From IMG/VR virus record IMGVR_UViG_3300025141_000341, positions 1 through 35,767 of that record: a stretch of DNA of 35,767 bases; one strand, given 5' to 3'. How positions within the stretch are numbered: position 1 is the stretch's first letter; each line of letters opens with the position of its first letter. The stretch is from a virus. The notes under the pieces were generated by a model. That model did no database searches and was not told where the DNA came from. It saw nothing but the letters and a program-made list of their open reading frames with translations. Position numbers and translations under genes: made by a program. Shown here one piece after another: positions 28,887-35,606 of the stretch.

Positions 28887-30622
28887 GCCAAGTGGCGTTG
28901 GAGCCAAGGTGGGGGTTCGACGATGGCTTGTCTGAACCACACCGGAAGAAGGTGGGTGTTGTTTCGTGAGAAGCGGCTCCATGACCCGTCGAGGATGAAG
29001 AGATGACCCTTGTCCGTAGAGGTCCTAATGATGCGCCCTGCACCCTGCACCAATTTGAGTGCTGTCTGCAACGAATACCATGCCTTGCATGGGGCTGGGC
29101 AGGAATAGGACCCACACAGTCCATTGGAGTATTTGTTGGGAGGTTCGTAGGGACAATTGGGAGACCCCTCGTGCTTGGCTCTCCAAGCATGTTCGTCCTC
29201 CTGCATTCGTTGTTCGATGACGGGGTCTCCCTTCATGGGCAAGAATGGGATTTTGCAGATGACCAGCCACTCTGCCAACTTCCCTTTGAAATCGAATCCC
29301 TCACCGACGTAGGTGCTGATGAGAACGAGGTCATCATCAGGGCTGTCGAAGAACTTCTTGAGGGCCACTTCCCGACCTCTCGGGTCAGGTCCGTGGGTGA
29401 CTATCCGAGATTCGTGACCCTCCGCAATCAGACCTTCTATGATGGTTCTCCGAATGGCGTGGCTGTGAGGTAGGATGACTCCTCGTTTGTGGGGGAATCG
29501 GTCCATGATGGCGGAGATGGCGCGGACTTGTTTTGGAATCGACTTGTCTCGTTTCCCGTAGGACATGGGTCCGCAGGGTGCGTAGTGAATGTTGAAGTTC
29601 TCCTTGGGAAATGGGGAGTCGGTGACATTGACGAATAGGTTGCGTTGGTCTTGGAGACCGAGGTTCGTGAGGAACGTATCGACATCGAGGATGGTTGCCG
29701 ACATCAGGATTCTTTGCTTGGAAATCTCGTCCAATCTTTCACCGGCGAACCTACTGACGCGAGTAGGTCGGACTCTGAGAACCTGTCCGTTTCTGTCGGC
29801 GGTGTTTTCGATGACGACTTCGTTCGGCGTTCTCATCAGGTCCACGAGGATGGCGGTCTTGCTGGCGAGTGCGCGATACCGGTCTCGGGCATTCTCATCG
29901 CCCATGGCATCAGCGAGTTCGACTCCTTGGATTGCTCCCTCGTGGAGTTTCTTGAGGGGGTCCACCCAATCGGCTGGGTGATAGTGCAGAGGGAAGTTGT
30001 GGGTCTCGCCGTTGATGAGGACCCAATCAGCCATGGTGATGTGGATGTCCAGTAGGTCCAACAGGAATGGTTCCAACTGGTGCGCCTCATCAAAAATCGC
30101 GAACTCCCTTTGCCCAAAATCGAGGCTCCCTTGGATGACTCGGAATAGGTAGGCGGGATTGCTCAGGACGAGTCGATGGTCAGCCGCCAAGAACTTCTGT
30201 TCGTAGTAGGGACAGGGGTCCTCTCGTTTGGTGTGTGGACATACTCTGCCCTTGGGCCAGCAGGGTGCGCCTGCGGCATTCCCCTCGCGCACCCAACAGG
30301 GGAAGTTGGCACGACCTTTGACCTCTCTGAGAATGCTCCCGTAGTCCCTTCGATATTGTTGGGTCAATCCCAGCGTCGGCGTCAGGAGGTAGGTGGATTT
30401 GAACCACTTCTGAACAGTCATGGCGATGGCAGATTTACCGATTCCGGTGGGGGCTTGAATTACGATGTTGTCGAAGTTGTCGTTGGTCAGGGCGTAGCGT
30501 ATGACGGACAGTGCTTCTCGTTGGAATGGTCGCGGAGATGGCATCGTGAAGTCAGGTTGAATCTCGCTCCACATATCAGGGAGGGGAGATTTGGATGGAA
30601 TGTTGATGCGGACAACCGGCAC
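28883..30622 (-). CDS. XPD/DinG-type SF2 helicase with Fe-S cysteines, 579 aa
   Basis: Motif I QAPTGIGKS (56-64), four cysteines C109, C121, C128 and C137 between motifs I and II as in the XPD/DinG Fe-S domain, motif II FDEAH (177-181), a motif IV-V region with VLISTYVGEGFDFKG, and motif VI QGAGRIIRTSTDKG near the C-terminus. A second group of four cysteines (NCPY...CGSYSCPAPC) lies just before motif VI and is not standard. The initiator appears to be GTG 30622, placed 30 nt after the class A element; an ATG at codon 17 is the alternative. A 5'-3' DNA helicase for replication, repair or transcription bubbles is expected. Confidence 0.9.
   Translation of the reverse strand: MPVVRINIPSKSPLPDMWSEIQPDFTMPSPRPFQREALSVIRYALTNDNFDNIVIQAPTGIGKSAIAMTVQKWFKSTYLLTPTLGLTQQYRRDYGSILREVKGRANFPCWVREGNAAGAPCWPKGRVCPHTKREDPCPYYEQKFLAADHRLVLSNPAYLFRVIQGSLDFGQREFAIFDEAHQLEPFLLDLLDIHITMADWVLINGETHNFPLHYHPADWVDPLKKLHEGAIQGVELADAMGDENARDRYRALASKTAILVDLMRTPNEVVIENTADRNGQVLRVRPTRVSRFAGERLDEISKQRILMSATILDVDTFLTNLGLQDQRNLFVNVTDSPFPKENFNIHYAPCGPMSYGKRDKSIPKQVRAISAIMDRFPHKRGVILPHSHAIRRTIIEGLIAEGHESRIVTHGPDPRGREVALKKFFDSPDDDLVLISTYVGEGFDFKGKLAEWLVICKIPFLPMKGDPVIEQRMQEDEHAWRAKHEGSPNCPYEPPNKYSNGLCGSYSCPAPCKAWYSLQTALKLVQGAGRIIRTSTDKGHLFILDGSWSRFSRNNTHLLPVWFRQAIVEPPPWLQRHLA
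29749..29768. repeat. Dispersed palindrome, 13/14 core, fully symmetric flanks
   Basis: ACCTACTGACGCGAGTAGGT lies within the XPD-like helicase gene, where it is read as PTRVSRF. Both flanks are the ACCT/AGGT type. Confidence 0.75.
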
Positions 30623-30637
30623 AAACTACGGAGATAG

Positions 30638-30652
30638 CCCCACCGTATTGAA
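30638..30652 (-). promoter_or_regulatory. -30 element, class A (XPD-like helicase)
   Basis: Minus-strand TTCAATACGGTGGGG, first T 30 nt before GTG 30622; it supports the GTG start. Confidence 0.72.
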
Positions 30653-30709
30653 TGGGCGCGTCCTGACGGCCTCTAATGCTCCGGGGGTCTCCATACTCCC
30701 CGGAAGGTA

Positions 30710-30733
30710 AAGACGCGCTCTATGGGCTTCTAT
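30710..30733. repeat. Hairpin repeat copy c (right half)
   Basis: AAGACGCGCTCTATGGGC and its following bases match copy b (from position 6560) at about 22 of 24 positions; the left arm is replaced by a different hairpin. Confidence 0.6.
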
Positions 30734-30751
30734 TTGAGAAGGGATTCAGGA

Positions 30752-30802
30752 GGGTCTGAACCCCAGTTTCAGACCCGGGGGGAGTTGTCCCGCCCCCGGG
30801 GT
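30752..30802 (-). terminator. Two overlapping, mutually exclusive stem-loops
   Basis: The perfect stem GGGTCTGAA/TTCAGACCC (30752-30760 with 30768-30776, 7-nt loop) shares its right arm with a second, G/C-only stem ACCCGGGGGG/CCCCCGGGGT (30773-30782 with 30793-30802). They stand 34-84 nt after the stop of the 31-aa frame and look like a terminator or attenuator. Confidence 0.6.
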
Positions 30803-30835
30803 TGTGTAAGTCCGGTCAGAGGCCTATTGGCCCCA

Positions 30836-30931
30836 TCAGCAAGTGGCGCGACGGCCTCGGGCGTATGCGTAGGTGGACGCACCGCTCCGTGACCTCGACG
30901 CCAGCATCGCGTTTGCTTCTGCTCGTGTCAT
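30836..30931 (-). CDS. Possible small basic peptide, 31 aa
   Basis: ATG 30931 follows AAGGAGATGAGACAGAA, one of the best SD sequences in the window. The frame reads MTRAEANAMLASRSRSGAST then YAYARGRRATC, basic and arginine-rich, and ends at TGA 30836, just ahead of the terminator-like hairpins. It would be the last gene of the 31635 operon. Confidence 0.5.
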   Translation of the reverse strand: MTRAEANAMLASRSRSGASTYAYARGRRATC

Positions 30932-30977
30932 TTCTGTCTCATCTCCTTTGTTGTCTTGGCATTCGTTCTTGGTTCGT

Positions 30978-31175
30978 TCAGTCGGACAGGCCGTTCATCA
31001 TGATGTAGGCTGCCAGCATGTTCACCGAGTCCGTCGCGGAGTTCGTTCCACGGCGGCTGATGGTGGCGTAGAGGTTGTCTCCACACAGGCAGGCGGTGGT
31101 GTCCCACCCATCATCATCGGTTCCGGTTGTCGGGCTGTCGTTGTTGTCGCTGTTGTCGTTGTTGTCGTCGCTCAT
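30978..31175 (-). CDS. Small acidic protein, 65 aa
   Basis: The N-terminus is a D/N/S-rich disordered tail (MSDDNNDNSDNNDSP); the second half has two cysteines in CLC and a helix SATDSVNMLAAYIMMNGLS that faintly resembles NATDAYSLMCAFFRLADFS in the kinase fusion. ATG 31175 follows GGAGACAAGAAAAA and lies 16 nt after the stop of the 147-aa gene. Function unknown. Confidence 0.65.
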   Translation of the reverse strand: MSDDNNDNSDNNDSPTTGTDDDGWDTTACLCGDNLYATISRRGTNSATDSVNMLAAYIMMNGLSD

Positions 31176-31191
31176 TTTTTCTTGTCTCCTT

Positions 31192-31635
31192 TCAGTTTTG
31201 GAATGGGTTGCTGGGAACTTCCACCCTGCGGCCTCGGCCTCGGTGGGCGCGGGGGTTGCGAGAGTAGGTCACGGTGGCTCGGGTGACTTTGCTGGTGATG
31301 GGTTTGGAGAGGATGTCGCCGGTCATGTCCACGAGGGTATCGGTGCGAGTCACACCGAGGGTGAAGGTCTGAGTGGAGCGGCGTAGGTAGATGGTGGCGA
31401 CTCGACCGTGGCGGACGATGACGACGACCATGTCGCCGTTGGATTTCTGTCCCCATGCCTGTCCCCTCTGTGCGCCGAGGTTGTGAGCGATGATTCCGAG
31501 GCTGGAAGTGCCGTAGCGAGCGCAGGCCGAGTTCACTGCCCTGATGGTGGCTGCTGCTTCGCTCCCAGTGAGCCTCTCATCGACCCTCTCAAGGGCGTGG
31601 GCGGAGAGGCCGGGTGTCATTACCTGCTGGCTCAT
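31192..31635 (-). CDS. Small protein with DUF4258-like outline, 147 aa
   Basis: The start ATG 31635 lies at the apex of leader class B copy 2. The sequence SAHALERVDERLTGSEAAATIRA followed by GDMVVVIVRHGRVATIYLRR has the outline of DUF4258-type small proteins (HAxxRxxERxxS...V...DGRVVTVY), some of which are RNase-toxin-like; the match is by pattern only. The C-terminus is basic (RNPRAHRGRGRRVEVPS). It is the first gene of a three-gene class B operon. Confidence 0.6.
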   Translation of the reverse strand: MSQQVMTPGLSAHALERVDERLTGSEAAATIRAVNSACARYGTSSLGIIAHNLGAQRGQAWGQKSNGDMVVVIVRHGRVATIYLRRSTQTFTLGVTRTDTLVDMTGDILSKPITSKVTRATVTYSRNPRAHRGRGRRVEVPSNPFQN

Positions 31636-31725
31636 AGAGCCAGCAGGGGGGGCCTTCTCTATATCAATGATTCCCTAATCTGACCCCTTTTTGACCTGAT
31701 TTGATTAATTTCTGACCACGCCGAG
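31623..31725 (-). promoter_or_regulatory. Leader class B, copy 2 (147-aa operon)
   Basis: Minus-strand blocks: CGGCGTGGTCAGAAATTAAT, CAGGTCAAAAA, GGTCAGATTA, CATTGATATAG (first T of TTGATA 32 nt before ATG), AAGGCCCCCC, then the perfect inverted repeat CCTGCTGGCTC/GAGCCAGCAGG (31623-31647) with the start codon at its apex. Confidence 0.8.
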
Positions 31726-31726
31726 G

Positions 31727-31746
31727 ACTTACTGGCGTCGATATTT
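31727..31746. repeat. Dispersed palindrome, 12/14 core (intergenic)
   Basis: ACTTACTGGCGTCGATATTT, directly upstream of leader class B copy 2. Confidence 0.65.
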
Positions 31747-31748
31747 CG

Positions 31749-31768
31749 TCCTATTCAAGCCAGTAGGT
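31749..31768. repeat. Dispersed palindrome, degenerate, intact right arm (intergenic)
   Basis: TCCTATTCAAGCCAGTAGGT matches 11 of 14 core positions with a perfect right arm. It lies 2 bases from the copy at 31727-31746, so the two sites could hold adjacent protein dimers. The rest of the 31648-31789 gap shows no gene. Confidence 0.5.
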
Positions 31769-31789
31769 CATCCAAACGATGCACTACGG

Positions 31790-32029
31790 TCACTTTTTCT
31801 GATTATCACGCTCGTTTCGGCGGATTCTGAGCAAGGCGGAGGACAGATAGAGAATCATGTCGATGGCCTCCTCAAGTGCCATCTCGACCCATGAATCGTC
31901 CTCCGTCCCATACTGAGTGGTGTCATCATCCACGCGGAAGCCATGCCCATACTCGTCAATACCCACCTTGAGTCGATTCAGAATCAGAGCGATGACCTCC
32001 CTGTTGTCATCGTTGTCAATGACGCTCAT
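31790..32029 (-). CDS. MazG-like nucleotide pyrophosphohydrolase candidate, 79 aa
   Basis: The start ATG 32029 ([11 protein letters not shown]) overlaps the RFC gene stop in ATGA. The sequence [24 protein letters not shown]...[25 protein letters not shown] has the all-alpha NTP pyrophosphohydrolase outline used by phage MazG-like proteins, with metal-ligand candidates in EYGHG and EEAID. It would trim unwanted or modified dNTPs, or lower (p)ppGpp, during infection. Translational coupling to RFC places it with replication. Confidence 0.6.
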   Translation of the reverse strand: MSVIDNDDNREVIALILNRLKVGIDEYGHGFRVDDDTTQYGTEDDSWVEMALEEAIDMILYLSSALLRIRRNERDNQKK

Positions 32030-33048
32030 ATTGTCAGCCTCCGTAGGAACGTCTTGACCGATAGCAGGTCGTCTTGGGAGAGAGCGCACCAGTAGAGAGC
32101 CTCACCAAGATTCTGATAGATGACTCGCCTGAGATTGAGAGGAACTCCTTCGTCCTCGCTGACCGTCCGATGGAAGGCATTGAGAATCTCAGCCCCGGAG
32201 AGTCCCCTCTGACCTAACTTCTCGATGAGCGTGTCGAGCCGTCGATGAGTCTTGAGCCATTTCGGGTCGTCCTCCTCTAACCTACTGGCGTCGATAACCA
32301 ATCCGAGAATCTGTCTGAGTTTTTCCGGGGCCATCTCGATTGCGATTTCTTGGACATCCTCGACTTCGACTTCGCCGGGAATCCGAGTTGCGGAGTAGAG
32401 CAGGTTCAGAGACGCCCTCATAGAGCCGTCAGAGAGCCGCGCTAAGGCCGTCAAAGCCTCCGGCCCCACCTTGAGACCCTCGGAGGCAACAACACGCGCT
32501 ATGGCCGTTGAAATGACCTCTTCCGATATGGGTCGAAATCGGGCTGACGAGAAGGCGCATCGGTCCCTGAGTGGAGAGATGATTCGATGAGGGTAATTGC
32601 AGGATAGGATGAACCGGGTCTGCTTGGCATATTTCTCCATCACACGCCTGAGCGCGGCCTGCGCGTCGGGGGTTAGATGGTCGGCCTCATCCAAAAAGAC
32701 CACGTTGAACGGAATCTGAATCTCCCTGTCCCCCACCGCGTAGGAACCAATGACCCCTCGACTTGAGAAGTCCTTGACCTTCGTCCTGATGACTGAGATG
32801 CTCCGCTCATCACTCGCATTCAATTCCATGAAGTTGGATTGCCAGTCGTCACCGAAGAGGGTCCTCATCAGAGCGATGGCTGTGCTGGTCTTCCCGGTCC
32901 CGGCTGGGCCAGCGAACATCAGATGAGGGAACGCCCCATCGTTCTCATTCGCATGGACGCGCTCGACCATGTAGCGGAGACGGCGAGTGATGTGGTCTTG
33001 GCCGACGATGTCATCGAGATGTTGGGGGCGATACGACTCTGTCCACAT
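32026..33048 (-). CDS. rfcS: Replication factor C small subunit (clamp loader), 340 aa
   Basis: Opens with the canonical [20 protein letters not shown]. Walker A GPAGTGKT (47-54), the [20 protein letters not shown] signature (about 75-94), Walker B FLDEADHL (118-125), sensor 1 [11 protein letters not shown] (147-156) and an SRC-equivalent LRDRC (160-164) with the arginine finger R163. Length is as in archaeal RFC-S (about 320-330). It loads the PCNA clamp with the RFC-L-like partner. The start is set by the class A element 31 nt upstream. Close to cellular archaeal sequences, so a host-derived gene is likely. Confidence 0.95.
   Translation of the reverse strand: MWTESYRPQHLDDIVGQDHITRRLRYMVERVHANENDGAFPHLMFAGPAGTGKTSTAIALMRTLFGDDWQSNFMELNASDERSISVIRTKVKDFSSRGVIGSYAVGDREIQIPFNVVFLDEADHLTPDAQAALRRVMEKYAKQTRFILSCNYPHRIISPLRDRCAFSSARFRPISEEVISTAIARVVASEGLKVGPEALTALARLSDGSMRASLNLLYSATRIPGEVEVEDVQEIAIEMAPEKLRQILGLVIDASRLEEDDPKWLKTHRRLDTLIEKLGQRGLSGAEILNAFHRTVSEDEGVPLNLRRVIYQNLGEALYWCALSQDDLLSVKTFLRRLTI
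32280..32299. repeat. Dispersed palindrome, 12/14 core (rfcS)
   Basis: ACCTACTGGCGTCGATAACC lies within rfcS, where it is read as VIDASRL; CGATA variant. Confidence 0.6.
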
Positions 33049-33064
33049 TGACTCTACGAGTGAC

Positions 33065-33079
33065 CCCCACCGTCTTGAA
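33065..33079 (-). promoter_or_regulatory. -30 element, class A (rfcS)
   Basis: Minus-strand TTCAAGACGGTGGGG, first T 31 nt before ATG 33048. Confidence 0.75.
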
Positions 33080-33084
33080 GTGAA

Positions 33085-33948
33085 CTACGCAGTAGACCAG
33101 CGTCCAGCATATATCCGGTTGCCCACCACTCCGAGGACAGTCGGGTAGTAGATGGGGGCGACATCGGCTTGGCGAGAGAATCCTGCGAGGCGGTGGTAGT
33201 GGCGGAACTTGTCGGTGTCAATGCTCCCATCGTCGTTCAAGAAGTGGGCGACGGAATCCCCGTTGGAGAAGTCCGCGAGGCGGAAGAAGGCACACATAAG
33301 GCTGTAAGCGTCGGTTGCGTTGCGGGAGACCGGCGCACCGTAGTAGGCGTTCATGTAGACCCATGAAGCGTCAGTCCAGTTCGTCTTGGTCTCCCAATCG
33401 ACCTCGACACTGTGGCGAGTGTCGTTGGCCGGGTCGAGGGTGGGGTCTATCGCATTGTTGTCTACTGTGGTGAAGTCCGAGATTGCTGCTGAGACGAGGG
33501 TTGCTGCCTCTGAGATTTGGCCGAACTTCTTCAAGAGGATGGGGGTCTCGACCACTCGGTCGCGGAGGGAGTTTCGGCGTAGGGACTCTGCCTCGGTGAT
33601 GGTGACGAAGACCACGCGGACCGAGTAGCCTGCGTCGGTGGCCCTGTTCGCGTAGTTGAGGACCTTCTCGTGGTTTGTGCCGGTGGTGTCGTAGGTGATG
33701 TTGCCGACCGGGTTGGTGAAGGCGGATTCCAAGAGGCCAGCCTCGATGCCCTTGGACCATGCGTGTAGGAGGCCGGGGTGGTCGGGGTCGTAGTCAGGGT
33801 GAGACTTCTTGATTGCGTCACAGTCGATGAAATCGTGGGTCCCATTGAACATCCTGTTAGCGATTGTGGACTTCCCCGAGGCGGGGACTCCCATCATGAT
33901 TACGAACTCTCTCTCGGAGGTCTCGGGTGTGTTCTCGGTGCGGCTCAT
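33085..33948 (-). CDS. P-loop kinase (polynucleotide-kinase-like) fused to an unknown C-terminal domain, 287 aa
   Basis: The start is ATG 33948 (MSRTENTPET), at the centre of leader class B copy 3. Residues 15-150 form a P-loop kinase of the AAA_33/PNK type: MMGVPASGKSTIANRMF (Walker A 20-28), DFIDCDAIKKSHPDYDP, YDTTGTNHEKVLNYA and a LRRNSLRDRVVETP lid. Residues 184-246 (DWETKTNWTDASWVYM through GSID) match the 193-aa protein at 17318-17899; this domain is not recognised elsewhere. Substrate (nucleic-acid 5' end or other) cannot be told. Both proteins with this domain come from class B leaders, suggesting that they act together. Confidence 0.8.
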   Translation of the reverse strand: MSRTENTPETSEREFVIMMGVPASGKSTIANRMFNGTHDFIDCDAIKKSHPDYDPDHPGLLHAWSKGIEAGLLESAFTNPVGNITYDTTGTNHEKVLNYANRATDAGYSVRVVFVTITEAESLRRNSLRDRVVETPILLKKFGQISEAATLVSAAISDFTTVDNNAIDPTLDPANDTRHSVEVDWETKTNWTDASWVYMNAYYGAPVSRNATDAYSLMCAFFRLADFSNGDSVAHFLNDDGSIDTDKFRHYHRLAGFSRQADVAPIYYPTVLGVVGNRIYAGRWSTA

Positions 33949-34036
33949 GAGCCGCACTGGAGGCCGTCCCTATATCAATGTTTTCTCAAAATCAATGGTT
34001 TTTGACCTGATTATGCCATTTTCTGACCACGCCGCG
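33938..34036 (-). promoter_or_regulatory. Leader class B, copy 3 (kinase fusion)
   Basis: Minus-strand blocks: CGGCGTGGTCAGAAAATGGC, ATAATCAGGTCAAAAA, CATTGATATAG (first T of TTGATA 30 nt before ATG), ACGGCCTCC, then the perfect 20-bp palindrome GTGCGGCTCATGAGCCGCAC (33938-33957) with the start codon in its centre. Confidence 0.82.
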
Positions 34037-34051
34037 CTTCTGACGCGCGGC
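34031..34051. repeat. GC hairpin at the top of leader class B copy 3
   Basis: GCCGCGC and GCGCGGC pair around a 7-nt loop. The loop contains TTCTGAC, so this may be a decayed copy of the palindrome found at the same place in the other two class B regions. Confidence 0.5.
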
Positions 34052-34069
34052 GGGTGGAACCCGGGATTT

Positions 34070-34088
34070 AACCCCCCGTAGGGGGGTT
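34070..34088 (-). terminator. Strong GC hairpin downstream of the tail genes
   Basis: AACCCCCC/GGGGGGTT form a perfect 8-bp stem with a 3-nt loop, about 115 nt after the stop of the hub-like gene. Likely terminator of the structural-gene transcript. The rest of the 34089-34179 stretch shows no gene. Confidence 0.6.
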
Positions 34089-34179
34089 GTCGAAATGTGC
34101 CAAGAGGACGGAGACATGGAGTCCCCTTGAACAAAATCGCTCAGGTTGGATTTTTACTTTAGTCTTAATCCATAATTGG

Positions 34180-34199
34180 ACCTACTGGCGTCAGTAAGT
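34180..34199. repeat. Dispersed palindrome, perfect core (intergenic)
   Basis: ACCTACTGGCGTCAGTAAGT lies 2 bases after the stop codon (TAG at 34202) of the tail hub gene. It is the best match to the consensus, with intact flanks. Confidence 0.85.
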
Positions 34200-34201
34200 G
34201 C

Positions 34202-35278
34202 CTACACTGTGAGACTCGCAGCGAATCGAATCGAGGAGACGAAGTCAGGAGCCTGTCGCCCCACCTCAAGTCTCATCGTAGAACCGGTCGGGCCAATCGA
34301 CCACGAGATGTCGAATGCCATCTGCCTTCCAACCAATCCACCCTCGACCGATGCGAAGTCGATGATGTCCCCGGGCTTGAGGTCGAACCTCCCCGGGAGT
34401 GCCTCCACTATCCAGCGTATTTTGGAGATGCCCTGTTGGTTGAGTATCTGCCGAGCGAACAGGCTGGCTTGGGTTTCATCTGTGACGGACGGCTCGTCGA
34501 AGAGTCTGTGAATTGGGTTGGTCGGAATGGTCGATGGCTCCGTTTTGATAATGTCCAATGCGGAGTTCCGGACAGTGACCATATTCACCAAGTCAGTGTC
34601 CTCCTCGACCCGGTCGATGTTAGTGGGGTAGAGGTCGAGGGGAGCGGTCGTCCGAGGAATCCGCCCAGCGATGTAGGGCGTGTAGGAGGTAGCATCGACA
34701 TTGGGGAGTCGTTCCATCCCGATTCCAGCCTTGGTCTGATGCCCATAGATTCGGTAGCGGAGAGGAGTCACATTGACCTGCGACATTAGGTATTGGACTG
34801 CCGACAACCGAGTCTTCCCAACGAGGTCCAGCCCCGATGACATCTTCACTCGGGTCTGCCCGATGATGTCGCCCATCTCAATGGAGTAGTTGCTCCCAGC
34901 AATTACGTCCTTGATGACACTCGCGACATCACATCCGGTGTTGAGCGATGTCGGGTTCACGAGAATGACTTCGTTCCCCAACAGAGCGAGAGAATCTTCG
35001 GCGGTGATTGTGAAGTCATTGAAACTGACATCGACATCTGACACAATGCCGTAGAAGACATATTCGGAAGTGGTGGTTGTTCGGACTTCGGGGAATGCGA
35101 TGATGCGGATTGTGTCACCTCGACTGACGAGGTCCTGTCTCTCTCCTCCCCCGTTGTTGAGAACCACCGTGGCGATGCTGGGAGCGTTGAACGTATGTCG
35201 AACTGCCACACGCTTCACACCAACCATCTCGGTAGTGGTTGCCCCTCGGATGAAATCGACCCTGACGGCGTCTACCAT
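34202..35278 (-). CDS. Tail hub/baseplate-like protein, 358 aa
   Basis: Beta-rich protein with the outline of gp27/GPD-type (Mu gp44-like) hub proteins: N-terminal AVRHTFNAPSIATVVLNNGG...LVSRGDTIRIIAFP...YVFYGIVSDVDVSFNDFTITAEDSLALL, then a middle domain (VASVIKDVIAGSNYS ... RLSAVQYLMSQVNVTPLRYRIYG), and a C-terminal GRFDLKPGDIIDFASV...FDISWSIGPTGSTMRLEVG. The phrases GDxIRI, FYGIVSDVD and LKPGDIIDF are characteristic of this structural group. Length fits. It is adjacent to other small virion-side genes and followed by a terminator. It would sit at the tail tip above the fibre. Confidence 0.65.
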   Translation of the reverse strand: MVDAVRVDFIRGATTTEMVGVKRVAVRHTFNAPSIATVVLNNGGGERQDLVSRGDTIRIIAFPEVRTTTTSEYVFYGIVSDVDVSFNDFTITAEDSLALLGNEVILVNPTSLNTGCDVASVIKDVIAGSNYSIEMGDIIGQTRVKMSSGLDLVGKTRLSAVQYLMSQVNVTPLRYRIYGHQTKAGIGMERLPNVDATSYTPYIAGRIPRTTAPLDLYPTNIDRVEEDTDLVNMVTVRNSALDIIKTEPSTIPTNPIHRLFDEPSVTDETQASLFARQILNQQGISKIRWIVEALPGRFDLKPGDIIDFASVEGGLVGRQMAFDISWSIGPTGSTMRLEVGRQAPDFVSSIRFAASLTV

Positions 35279-35301
35279 AGACCGGATGATTCAGTTAGGG
35301 T

Positions 35302-35589
35302 CTAAGACCATTCTTCCGTCAGTGAGTTTGCCTTCCCCACTCCGACGAGAAGTGCTTGACGGTAGCAGGCCTTGAATGCCGGGTAGTCCTCCGTGGTCAG
35401 CACACCCGCCCGTATGTAGGCATCGAAAACCTCTGACCCAACTTGCTCCGCGTCTTTGATGAACAGTTGGCCCAAGGTCATTTCTTGGAGTGATAGAGAC
35501 TGAACGAGATGATACATGAGGTCATGGACAAGGGATTCAATTTCAGGATTCGTCCCGAGGTCCACCGGGCTGTCATCGTCGGGGTTCAT
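35302..35589 (-). CDS. Small helical protein, 95 aa, in the tail gene cluster
   Basis: The start is ATG 35589 (MNPDDDSPVDLG), 32 nt after a class A-like element. Acidic N-terminus, then helices (IESLVHDLMYHLVQSLSLQEMT ... EVFDAYIRAGVLTTEDYPAFKACYRQALLVG). No family recognised; by position it may be a small tail-assembly or chaperone protein. Confidence 0.65.
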   Translation of the reverse strand: MNPDDDSPVDLGTNPEIESLVHDLMYHLVQSLSLQEMTLGQLFIKDAEQVGSEVFDAYIRAGVLTTEDYPAFKACYRQALLVGVGKANSLTEEWS

Positions 35590-35606
35590 GGAACCACTAA
35601 CGATGA

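Larger units (their letters stand above)
30653..30835. other. Non-coding region with terminator-like hairpins
   Basis: No gene is visible here. It contains a hairpin TCCGGGG/CCCCGGA (30680-30686 with 30698-30704), a copy of the 6530 repeat's right half (30710-30733) and two overlapping stem-loops (30752-30802). It separates the small-gene operon from the helicase promoter. Confidence 0.65.
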
